Below are positions 1 to 5,559 of a stretch of 9,061 nucleotides of DNA, piece by piece. This DNA comes from Desulfobacterales bacterium (GTDB lineage: Bacteria > Desulfobacterota > Desulfobacteria > Desulfobacterales > DAOWNP01): contig JASFBI010000041.1 of the NCBI GenBank assembly GCA_030149595.1, forward strand, positions 1 through 9,061. The letters are read 5' to 3'. The stretch's first letter is position 1, and each line of letters opens with the position of its first letter. The notes below the pieces were generated by a model. It did not search any database and was not told where the DNA came from. It was given only the letters and a program-made list of their open reading frames with translations. The position numbers and the translations under genes are program-made.

Positions 1-42
1 GTGATAATAATTGAGTTTTTTAAAAAAGTAGCTGGAGATTAG
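1..42 (+). CDS. Possible 3' end of an upstream gene (partial)
   Basis: Frame 1 is open from the first base to a TAG at 40-42 and would encode a short tail reading VIIIEFFKKVAGD. The other two plus-strand frames close within the first dozen bases. A 13-residue tail is too short for a family assignment, and an open stretch this short could arise by chance. It is followed 13 nt later by the ribosome binding site of the first lipoprotein. Confidence 0.25.
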   Translation: MIIIEFFKKVAGD

Positions 43-67
43 ATAATTTTCAAAGGAGTCGGTCTGT

Positions 68-742
68 ATGGAGAAGCCAGGGTATTTTTTATGTTTAAAT
101 ATTATAATGTTAGTGTTAACAGTTGTATATGGGTGCGGAGAAAAAGGTGATATATCTATGAACACAGGAAAGGATGTTACGCAAGAACTTGATACAAGCA
201 AGATTATATCTGATATTGATACTTCTTTAAAACAGGACGGTTTGAATAATATAAAAAAAAATACTTATATTGCTCAACCCAGAAACATTGTCAGTAAATA
301 CTTTTATGATATTTCTGAAAATACTGGTAAGTCAATATCTGAAATAGATAATAATAATGATGGAGTTGTTGATTGTGTAGTGTTTAAGTTTAGTTTTTAC
401 GATGAAGATGGAAACATAACAGAAAATTTATTTGAAAAAGATAATAATAACGATAGTATTATTGACTCTGTCAGCAGTAAAAAATATATATATGATTCAA
501 ACGGGGGGATTTTACAAAAGACCCATGAAATAGATTATGGTAATAATGGTGTTGTGGACTATGTAAGTATTGAGGGTAATACCTATGATGAAAAAGGCGG
601 GATGACAGAAAAGATAATTCAGTGTGATAGTAATAATGATGGTATTATAGATTCCGTTGATATAAGTACTTATACTTATGTTTATGATGAAAATGGAAAA
701 ATGCTGGATGTAATTATAGACCTGTATAGTATGGAATTATAA
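68..742 (+). CDS. Lipoprotein with EF-hand-like / YD 31-residue repeats (paralog 1)
   Basis: Predicted exported lipoprotein of 224 residues; function unknown. The start is supported by GGAG at 55-58, 9 nt upstream of the ATG. A hydrophobic stretch at about residues 7-21 ends in a lipobox-like VYGC, making Cys23 the likely lipidated residue. No Asp follows the Cys, so outer-membrane sorting is plausible if the host is Gram-negative (inference). After a linker of about 55 residues comes a regular repeat. YD turns begin at residues 80, 111, 142, 173 and 206. Acidic loops of the form DNNNDGVVD begin at 94, 125, 156 and 187, a period of exactly 31 residues. The loop has acidic or Asn/Gly residues at positions 1, 3, 5, 6 and 9 of an EF-hand-like calcium loop, so calcium binding is likely. 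The YDxxGN turn resembles RHS/YD repeats, but no RHS core or toxin domain is present. The next gene is a longer paralog. Confidence 0.8.
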   Translation: MEKPGYFLCLNIIMLVLTVVYGCGEKGDISMNTGKDVTQELDTSKIISDIDTSLKQDGLNNIKKNTYIAQPRNIVSKYFYDISENTGKSISEIDNNNDGVVDCVVFKFSFYDEDGNITENLFEKDNNNDSIIDSVSSKKYIYDSNGGILQKTHEIDYGNNGVVDYVSIEGNTYDEKGGMTEKIIQCDSNNDGIIDSVDISTYTYVYDENGKMLDVIIDLYSMEL

Positions 743-814
743 AAGTAAAACTAAGAAAAACAATGGAACTGGTTTTATATGTTTGAATTTAAATTATTAT
801 TTTAGGTGTATCAA

Positions 815-1852
815 ATGGGGAAGCTTAAATTATTTTTTGTTAGTTGTGCCGTTTTATTAGGGCTGATAAGTTTTATGGGGTGTGGTGGCGGCGATGGGGG
901 TGGATCTGGTGATCCGCCTCCTGGTGATCCGCCTCCTGCGGATTCGAAGGTGGGGCGTTATAGTGAAGTTGTAATTTTCGCTCCGGCATTTAGAGAAATT
1001 GCCACCTATACATATGACAAGTATGGGAACATGATAAAGAGAGTCTTGGAAAGGGATAACAGTAGCAACGGTATTATAGATTACCTGGAAACTGAAGTCT
1101 GTATTTATGCAGGTAATAATATAGTAAACAAGGTATATACAAGGGACAGTGATAATAATAAAATCTGGGATTATGCTTATTCTTATGTTTATACCTATGA
1201 TGTAAATAATAATATTATAAAGAAGGTATATAAAAGGGATGCTGATAAAGATGATGATGTAGATTATCAGGAAATCCAGACTTATACCTATGATGTAAAT
1301 AATAATATGACAGGCAAGGTATATGAAAGGGATAAAAATAGTAACGGGACCATTGATTATTCAGAAAATCAAACTTATACCTATGATGTTAATAATAATA
1401 TGACAGGCAGGGTATATAAAAAGGATAATGGCAATAACGGCACAGACTATGAGGAGACATATACCTACCTTAATACTTATAGTAATAGTGGGAATCTGAT
1501 TAAAAAAGTATCAAAAAGAGATATTAACAGTAATGGCAGTGTCGACTATCAGGAAACTGAGGAGTATGAATATGATCAGGGGGGAAATATTACTAAAAAA
1601 AATACCTGTAAAGGTGATTTTTATTTGGAAATAACATCCTATATCTATGATGTTAATGGTAACATGACAAGCAGGGTATGTGAAATAGATATAGATAACA
1701 ATAACAGTATAGATTATATTGAAAAGCGTTCTTATGCATATACCTATGATGATGATAAAAATATAATAGAAAAGCTGTCTCAAACAGATAATAATAACGA
1801 TGGAAGTATAGAATTTACTGCTACAGAAAAATACGTATGGGAGGGAGTTTAA
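815..1852 (+). CDS. Lipoprotein with EF-hand-like / YD 31-residue repeats (paralog 2)
   Basis: Longer paralog of the preceding lipoprotein, 345 residues from the ATG at 815. An in-frame GTG lies at 806, but AGGTG at 804-808 sits 6 nt before the ATG, so 815 is preferred. The signal segment ends in a lipobox-like FMGC, making Cys23 the likely lipidation site. A Gly/Asp/Pro linker with two GDPPP units follows. Nine YD-type turns start near residues 67, 98, 128, 159, 190, 222, 253, 278 and 311. Acidic loops start at 81, 111, 142, 173, 204, 236, 292 and 325. The spacing is mostly 30-33 residues. The unit at 253-278 is only 25 residues long and lacks the acidic loop, and the unit near 204 is one residue short. 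Calcium binding and surface exposure are inferences from the motifs; the role is unknown. The gene ends before a large hairpin at 1880-1924. Confidence 0.82.
   Translation: MGKLKLFFVSCAVLLGLISFMGCGGGDGGGSGDPPPGDPPPADSKVGRYSEVVIFAPAFREIATYTYDKYGNMIKRVLERDNSSNGIIDYLETEVCIYAGNNIVNKVYTRDSDNNKIWDYAYSYVYTYDVNNNIIKKVYKRDADKDDDVDYQEIQTYTYDVNNNMTGKVYERDKNSNGTIDYSENQTYTYDVNNNMTGRVYKKDNGNNGTDYEETYTYLNTYSNSGNLIKKVSKRDINSNGSVDYQETEEYEYDQGGNITKKNTCKGDFYLEITSYIYDVNGNMTSRVCEIDIDNNNSIDYIEKRSYAYTYDDDKNIIEKLSQTDNNNDGSIEFTATEKYVWEGV
908..937 (+). repeat. Two perfect 15-bp tandem copies coding for the GDPPP linker
   Basis: GGTGATCCGCCTCCT occurs twice back to back (908-922 and 923-937). It encodes GDPPP-GDPPP in the flexible linker after the lipidated Cys of the second lipoprotein. 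The stretch is markedly more GC-rich than its surroundings. Copy number could vary by slippage (inference). Confidence 0.85.
1191..1469 (+). repeat. 93-bp coding tandem repeats inside the second lipoprotein
   Basis: Segments starting at 1191, 1284 and 1377 share the block ATACCTATGATGT and then AATAATAATAT at a spacing of exactly 93 bp, which is 31 codons. The second and third segments are nearly the same for about 44 bases from 1281 and 1374, with two differences by hand count. Other repeat units in the gene agree mainly at protein level, so these are the most recently duplicated or homogenised. Confidence 0.8.
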
Positions 1853-1879
1853 ATAAGAAATTGCAAAAACGCCCTGTTA

Positions 1880-1924
1880 TTTTCTGCAAAAAGTCTTTTT
1901 TAAAAAAAGGTTTTTTGCAGAAAA
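1880..1924. terminator. Long hairpin between convergent genes, likely bidirectional terminator
   Basis: TTTTCTGCAAAAA (1880-1892) is the reverse complement of bases in 1911-1924. The intervening sequence contains CTTTTTT/AAAAAAG, which can extend the stem to about 20 pairs. The inner hairpin is followed by a T run on both strands. It lies between the stop of the plus-strand lipoprotein (1852) and the stop of the minus-strand B12 protein (1976), as expected for a shared terminator. The stem is AT-rich, so its strength is uncertain. Confidence 0.6.
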
Positions 1925-1975
1925 ATATCTCCTTAATTATCTTGCTTTAAAACTTGTGTATTAATGTGTCTTTAT

Positions 1976-2371
1976 TTATACAGCATCACGTATAAATTGA
2001 ACCATATCTTCATTGTTGGAGCTCTGGGTAAAAATGGCATTTACACCCATATCTTTTAATTTAGGGATATCTTCATCGGGAATAACCCCACCTATGATGA
2101 AAATTTTATCTGTAATGTTGTTTTTTTCCATTAAAGCAACCATTTTAGATGCAATTGTTAAATGAGCACCTGATAATATGCTGAGTCCGATTACATCGAC
2201 ATCTTCCTGTACAGCAGTGTTTATGCACTGGTCTGGTGTTCTTCTTAGACCTGTGTAAATAACTTCCATTCCTGCATCCCTGAGTATGCTTGCAACTAAT
2301 TGAACGCCTTTGTCGTGGCCGTCTAAGCCTACTTTTGAAACTAAAACACGGATTTGTTTTTCTTCTGACAT
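1976..2371 (-). CDS. B12-binding small subunit of an acyl-CoA mutase (methylmalonyl-CoA mutase type)
   Basis: Stand-alone cobalamin-binding subunit of 131 residues that would pair with a separate catalytic subunit to isomerise methylmalonyl-CoA and succinyl-CoA or a related pair. The frame can be extended to a TTG at 2386, but the ATG at 2371 has GGGAG 8 nt upstream and is the better start. It shows the B12-binding DxHxxG motif as DGHDKG at residues 17-22, with His19 the expected lower cobalt ligand. It also has GLRRTP at 41-46, GLSILSGAH at 62-70 and the GG turn at 94-95, all typical of this family. The usual PGT turn after IFT near the C-terminus is replaced by QSS at 116-118. The upstream gene on the same strand is meaB, the GTPase that protects such mutases. 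No large subunit is visible, so the substrate (methylmalonyl-, isobutyryl-, hydroxyisobutyryl- or another acyl-CoA) cannot be fixed. Confidence 0.9.
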   Translation of the reverse strand: MSEEKQIRVLVSKVGLDGHDKGVQLVASILRDAGMEVIYTGLRRTPDQCINTAVQEDVDVIGLSILSGAHLTIASKMVALMEKNNITDKIFIIGGVIPDEDIPKLKDMGVNAIFTQSSNNEDMVQFIRDAV

Positions 2372-2446
2372 ATTTTTTTCTCCCAAAAAAAATTAAGTAA
2401 TAGGATTATAAAAAATGATAGTTTGTAAGTACATTAAAACGAATAT

Positions 2447-2533
2447 TTTATATGAAACTCTGTCCAACCGATCGTAATCATGAGAGTTTTAATTTTTGTT
2501 GCGGCAGATAAATCTGCCATGTATGTTATATAA
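2447..2533 (-). repeat. Dispersed palindromic repeat, copy A (inverted)
   Basis: The reverse complement of this segment matches 8923-9010 with about 9 differences over about 87 bases by hand alignment, roughly 90% identity. It contains a perfect 6-bp hairpin, GGCAGA-TTTA-TCTGCC on the minus strand, plus AAACTC and GAGTTT as a second, wider inverted pair. The ends are AT-rich. It fills the gap between the B12 subunit and meaB and contains no convincing open frame. Confidence 0.85.
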
Positions 2534-2555
2534 TAATTAAATTTATTTATATTTT

Positions 2556-3503
2556 TCAAGATCTATTTACCAGTCCTAACTTTTTTAAAATATTTTCTGC
2601 TGCAGAGTATGGGTCTATTTCTCTTTTAGCAATTTTTTCTACAAAATCATTTATAATATTTTGACTGTTTTCATTTTTAATGATCCGGAGTTCAAGTTTT
2701 TCTTTTATAAGTTTGATTAATTGATCCTGGCTGTATTTTTTTTTATCTATTAAATTGTTATCTTCAAGGTATTTTTTGTGTTTATTAATTTTTTCAACAA
2801 ACTCTTTTATTCCTGATCCTTTGGCAGCAACTGTTTTTATAATTTCAGGTTCCCAGTCTGATTTTCGCATTCCAATATGGAGCATATACTTTATCTCTCT
2901 TTCAGCGTCATCAGCTCCTGGATGATCTGCCTTGTTTACTACAAAAATATCTCCTATTTCCATAATACCGGCTGTCATTGCCTGAATATCATCGCCCATT
3001 CCAGGAGCCAGAACAACCACTGACGTATAGGCAAGCTTTACAATATCAAGCTCTACCTGGCCTACACCTACTGTTTCAATTATTATAATATCTCTTCCCA
3101 TGGCATCCATTATATATGTAGCGTCTCTTGTGGCTTTGGCAAGGCCGCCAAGGTTGCCCCGTGTTGCCATGCTTCGTACAAATACTCCCTTTGAGTCACT
3201 TTCATGTTTTTGCATTCTAATGCGATCTCCAAGGATTGCTCCTCCTGAGAATGGACTTGATGAATCTACTGCTATAACACCTACAGAGAGATTTTTTTTC
3301 CTGAATATATTTATCATTTCTCCTACAAGAGTGCTTTTCCCGACACCAGGAGATCCGGTTACTCCGATTATATAAGCATTTCCTGTATGTAGAAAAATAT
3401 CTTTTATTATGCCTGCTGCTTTATTTCTGTTATTTTCAATAATGGTGATTAATTTTGCAGCTGTTGCGATATCATTATTTTTTATATTTTTTGAAAGCTC
3501 CAT
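2556..3503 (-). CDS. meaB: MeaB/ArgK-type GTPase, chaperone of B12-dependent acyl-CoA mutase
   Basis: Cytoplasmic G3E-family P-loop GTPase of 315 residues, the usual length for MeaB. Proteins of this family gate cobalamin loading of methylmalonyl-CoA mutase and protect it from inactivation. The older name LAO/AO transport ATPase (ArgK) is misleading. The P-loop GSPGVGKST is at residues 50-58. SSSPFSGGAILGDR, typical of the family, is at 81-94. The Walker B/G3 region DIIIIETVGVGQ at 138-149 has the family's Glu. The guanine-specificity motif NKAD is at 190-193, and TVAAKGSG at 224-231 is G5-like. The C-terminal part after about 250 is the helical dimerisation tail. The start has GGAG 7 nt upstream of the ATG. 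The small B12 subunit lies 184 bp downstream on the same strand, which supports a mutase partner rather than arginine transport. Confidence 0.95.
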   Translation of the reverse strand: MELSKNIKNNDIATAAKLITIIENNRNKAAGIIKDIFLHTGNAYIIGVTGSPGVGKSTLVGEMINIFRKKNLSVGVIAVDSSSPFSGGAILGDRIRMQKHESDSKGVFVRSMATRGNLGGLAKATRDATYIMDAMGRDIIIIETVGVGQVELDIVKLAYTSVVVLAPGMGDDIQAMTAGIMEIGDIFVVNKADHPGADDAEREIKYMLHIGMRKSDWEPEIIKTVAAKGSGIKEFVEKINKHKKYLEDNNLIDKKKYSQDQLIKLIKEKLELRIIKNENSQNIINDFVEKIAKREIDPYSAAENILKKLGLVNRS

Positions 3504-3656
3504 AGAGTGTCTCCTTTAAAATCAATAAACCAAGGCGTTATTTTCAATACTTAAAAATTGTAGGTGATAATAAGGTTATAAATTAAAATATAAATAATAG
3601 AAAAATTAATAATTCGCAATATAATTGAGATAATTATTTCAATATTTATTAAAAAT

Positions 3657-3753
3657 TAAATAACGGGCATTAGGCCGATCTGGATTTTTAATATAAGTTT
3701 GCTCACAACAAATCATAAAAGAGATCTATTATTTTTACGTTTTTTTATATAAG
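3657..3753 (+). repeat. Possible decayed copy D of the dispersed repeat
   Basis: Short blocks occur in the same order as in copy B (8833-8931): ATAAC, GGCAT, GGCCG, CACAACAAA, AAAG, GATCT, TACG and ATATAA, over about the same total length. Sequence between the blocks has drifted and small gaps are needed. In such AT-rich DNA part of this could be chance, so the call is tentative. Confidence 0.4.
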
Positions 3754-3758
3754 ATGGG

Positions 3759-3799
3759 CAGAATAAAAAAAGTTTATTTTTTTTATTTTTTTTATTCTG
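3759..3799. other. AT-rich perfect 13-bp stem-loop
   Basis: CAGAATAAAAAAA (3759-3771) pairs perfectly with 3787-3799 around a 15-nt loop. No gene ends just upstream on either strand, so it is not an obvious terminator. It could end a short unannotated transcript, be a leader structure of the downstream small gene, or be an accident of A/T runs. Confidence 0.45.
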
Positions 3800-3969
3800 G
3801 ATTTGTGGTAAAGAGATAGTCATTAAAATAAAGTTAAACTTAATTTTAAAAAAAATCCCTGTAATTATGAGGATTTTGTATGGATAAAATCTGTTTTCAT
3901 TTCTTATCTTGAGTATGTATATTTTTATATGAAAAAACCATTAAATTTTAAAAAGGAGTTGTTTGAAGT

Positions 3970-4143
3970 ATGGATAGTGCTAAAAAAAGAGAGATAGAGG
4001 CAAGGCTTAAAAATTTATTTGATACCCCTCCTGTGGTTGGTGATAAGGTAGTAAAGGTAAATAAACCTAAAGTTGCTATGGGAAACGTTATCAGAAGAAG
4101 AAAAGGGGAGGTAGACAAGAGAATGACTATTGAAATAAAATAA
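3970..4143 (+). CDS. Small basic hypothetical protein (57 aa)
   Basis: A short gene running from ATG at 3970 to TAA at 4141-4143. GGAG at 3955-3958 is 11 nt upstream of the ATG, a slightly long but usable spacing. The product is soluble-looking and rich in Lys/Arg. It begins MDSAKKREIEARLKNLF, probably a helix, followed by a DTPPVVGDKV segment and an IRRRKGEVDKR basic patch near the C-terminus. No signal peptide or membrane segment is seen. I do not recognise the family. The composition is protein-like, while the opposite strand over the same bases reads as an unbroken hydrophobic string typical of an antisense shadow. Binding to nucleic acid or ribosomes would be a guess from charge alone. 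Confidence 0.6.
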   Translation: MDSAKKREIEARLKNLFDTPPVVGDKVVKVNKPKVAMGNVIRRRKGEVDKRMTIEIK

Positions 4144-4146
4144 AAA

Positions 4147-4163
4147 AGCAACGTTTTGTTGTT
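4147..4163. terminator. Weak hairpin between convergent genes
   Basis: AGCAAC-GTTTT-GTTGTT forms 6 pairs including one G-U on the plus strand, followed by a T-rich stretch. Read on the minus strand the 4-bp core is followed by CTTTTTT. It lies between the stops of the 57-codon gene (4143) and the ABM gene (4198). The position fits a shared terminator, but the stem is weak. Confidence 0.35.
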
Positions 4164-4197
4164 AATTTATTTTAAACTAAACGCCGCTCTGTTTTAT

Positions 4198-4497
4198 TTA
4201 TTTTGAGTTTATGTTACCTATCTCTTCATATAAATCAATTTCTGGTTCTTTTTCAAGAACAGGCTCAAGATCTTTTAAAAGTTTTTTAAAATATGGTGAA
4301 GAACTGTGGGAAAATAGAGCGTCTGCATTTTTATATTTTTCATAAAAAAGAAATACAGAAGGGTTGTTTTGTGATCTGTTTAAAGTGTAAACAAGAGTGT
4401 TTTTTTCTCTATCCACATCAGGTATTATTCCCTTAAGGATTATTTCCATTTTGTTTTCCATGCCTTTTTTTGCTATGAGCTTTGCTATGACAATCAT
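4198..4497 (-). CDS. ABM-domain (YgiN-like) putative monooxygenase
   Basis: Small cytoplasmic protein of 99 residues with the antibiotic biosynthesis monooxygenase (ABM) ferredoxin-like fold, normally a dimer. It starts with a beta strand (MIVIAKLIAKKG) and a helix. Next comes TLVYTLNRSQNNPSVFLFYEKY at about residues 34-55, the signature strand pair of the family. ADALFSHSSSPYFKKL at about 59-74 carries the conserved His (His64). The length matches single-domain ABM proteins. Relatives include quinol monooxygenases and heme-degrading enzymes, but many members have no known substrate and none can be assigned here. The start is well supported by GGAG 7 nt upstream of the ATG. It is transcribed alone, divergently from the pilZ-his cluster. 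Confidence 0.85.
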   Translation of the reverse strand: MIVIAKLIAKKGMENKMEIILKGIIPDVDREKNTLVYTLNRSQNNPSVFLFYEKYKNADALFSHSSSPYFKKLLKDLEPVLEKEPEIDLYEEIGNINSK

Positions 4498-4861
4498 TTA
4501 TATTCTCCTTTTTTATAATTAATAGGTTGATAATAAAAAAAAAAGTAATTAAATAGTTTTTAAAAGAGGGAAAGATAAATTTGTTGGTTATACATTTTAA
4601 ATGCTTTTTTTTGTTGGTAGTTTAAATTTTGAAAAACAACTGCTATTTTATTGGCTCTGTTTGCTTGATTTGGTAAAAAATGGGTTTGAGCCATAGTACA
4701 AAAATATTATGATTCCCTTTTTAAATATTATCTATTCAAAAAGCTGAAAAAAAGTAAAGGGAAAGTTGTTATTTAACAAGATAAAGGGTGCAGGCAAAAG
4801 TATGGGCTATAAATAAGTATATTATATATTTCATTTACTATCTTAAGGAAATGGAGATTAA
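4498..4861. other. 364-bp AT-rich intergenic region between divergent genes
   Basis: No gene is supported here. It must hold the promoters of the ABM gene (minus) and of the pilZ-his-era cluster (plus). A TATAAAT at 4808-4814 could be a -10 element for the cluster, but no good -35 lies at the usual distance. Two inverted pairs with long loops are present: TGGCTC (4652-4657) / GAGCCA (4688-4693) and TTCCCTTT (4713-4720) / AAAGGGAA (4756-4763). Either could be an operator or chance. Confidence 0.5.
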
Positions 4862-5182
4862 ATGCTGGCAAAAAAAAAAATAGAAAAACGCAGGTATAAA
4901 AGAAAAAAATGTTTTATTTCCATAAGTTTGTCTGCAAGGGACAGGGTTTTTACAAATTATGTCAGTGATATAAGTATAGGGGGTATGTTTATTGAGACTG
5001 ATGAGGGGTTTGAAGAAGGACAGTTTATTTCAATAAAATTTTTATCACCTTATAAATTAAAAGGGCTGCAAAGTATTATAGCTCGTGTAACCAGGTGTGA
5101 ATCAAAAGGGATAGCTGTTAGTTTTAAAGATACAGGTGAAGATCAGACAGAGACAATTGAAATATTTATGGATAATTTATGA
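4862..5182 (+). CDS. PilZ-domain c-di-GMP receptor protein
   Basis: Single-domain PilZ protein of 106 residues, cytoplasmic, expected to bind cyclic di-GMP. Both halves of the ligand motif are present: RRYKR (RxxxR) at residues 10-14 and DISIGG (DxSxxG) at 36-41, with the usual spacing of about 20 residues. The beta-barrel continues through GGMFIET, then GQFISIKF and [15 protein letters not shown]. There is no output domain, so it would act on a partner protein or complex that cannot be read from the sequence. Start: ATG at 4862 with GGAG at 4853-4856 and a second purine-rich stretch at 4845-4850. Its TGA overlaps the hisI ATG in an ATGA at 5179-5182. It is the first gene of the six-gene cluster. 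Confidence 0.93.
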   Translation: MLAKKKIEKRRYKRKKCFISISLSARDRVFTNYVSDISIGGMFIETDEGFEEGQFISIKFLSPYKLKGLQSIIARVTRCESKGIAVSFKDTGEDQTETIEIFMDNL

Positions 5183-5559
5183 TAGATCTTAATTTCTCAA
5201 AATCAGACGGGTTGCTTCCTGCTATAGTTCAGGATTATAAAACAGGAGATGTTTTGATGCTTGCCTATATGAATAAAGAGGCATGGCAGGCAACTCTTTT
5301 AACTGGAAAAGCAACGTATTTCAGCAGATCAAGGCAAAAATTATGGGTAAAGGGTGAGACCTCTAATAACATTCAGATTGTAAAAGAGATCTATATAGAT
5401 TGTGATGATGACACTGTTTTATTAAAAGTTGATCAACAGGGTGGAGCAGCGTGTCATACTGGTTATAGAAGTTGTTTTTTTAAGAGAGTTGATGGAAATT
5501 CTGTTACAGTAGTTGGTAAAAAAGTTTTTGATCCAAAGGAAGTGTATAAAGATGAGTAA
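5179..5559 (+). CDS. hisI: Phosphoribosyl-AMP cyclohydrolase
   Basis: Catalyses the third step of histidine biosynthesis, opening the adenine ring of phosphoribosyl-AMP. The protein has 126 residues, the size of a monofunctional HisI without the HisE pyrophosphohydrolase domain. Diagnostic segments are [16 protein letters not shown] at 49-64, DCDDDT at 74-79 (Mg-binding Asp residues and Zn ligand Cys75) and [11 protein letters not shown] at 91-101 with Cys92 and Cys99, the other Zn ligands. All expected metal ligands are intact. The ATG lies within the stop of the PilZ gene (ATGA), and no clear Shine-Dalgarno is seen just upstream, so translation probably depends on coupling. The 3' end overlaps hisG by 8 nt. 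HisE and the other his genes are not in this window. Confidence 0.97.
   Translation: MIDLNFSKSDGLLPAIVQDYKTGDVLMLAYMNKEAWQATLLTGKATYFSRSRQKLWVKGETSNNIQIVKEIYIDCDDDTVLLKVDQQGGAACHTGYRSCFFKRVDGNSVTVVGKKVFDPKEVYKDE

Larger units (their letters stand above)
3504..3969. other. 466-bp AT-rich intergenic region between divergent genes
   Basis: This region separates meaB (minus) from the small plus-strand gene and should hold the promoters of both. I see no convincing coding sequence. It contains a possible decayed copy of the dispersed repeat (3657-3753), an AT-rich 13-bp hairpin (3759-3799), and a 7-bp inverted pair AAAATCC (3852-3858) / GGATTTT (3871-3877) with a 12-nt loop. No promoter pair stood out clearly enough from the AT-rich background to be called. 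Confidence 0.6.

Noticed and set aside
1511..1783. Minus-strand open frame of 90 codons within the second lipoprotein
   Set aside because: It lies wholly inside a clearly periodic plus-strand gene; its Ile/Phe-rich content comes from the antisense of AAT/GAT/TAT codons.
68..1852. RHS/YD-repeat polymorphic toxin
   Set aside because: The YD turns are present, but there is no RHS core hydrophobic domain, no PxxxxDPxGL-type cleavage motif, no toxin tail and no immunity gene.
3100..3375. Plus-strand open frame of 91 codons opposite meaB
   Set aside because: It is antisense to the P-loop region of an unambiguous MeaB, with no ribosome binding site or recognisable domain.
3948..4151. Minus-strand open frame of 67 codons with a hydrophobic product
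   Set aside because: It is antisense to the small basic gene at 3970-4143, which has the better start signal; the hydrophobicity is the expected mirror of Lys/Glu-rich codons.
4652..4763. Inverted pairs in the 4498-4861 intergenic region as a riboswitch
   Set aside because: The loops are long (30-35 nt), the stems are short (6-8 bp), and no known riboswitch core could be recognised.
5513..5551. Upstream start for hisG, adding 13 residues
   Set aside because: It would overlap hisI by 47 nt and add a non-family N-terminus; the ATG at 5552 begins exactly at the conserved HisG N-terminus.
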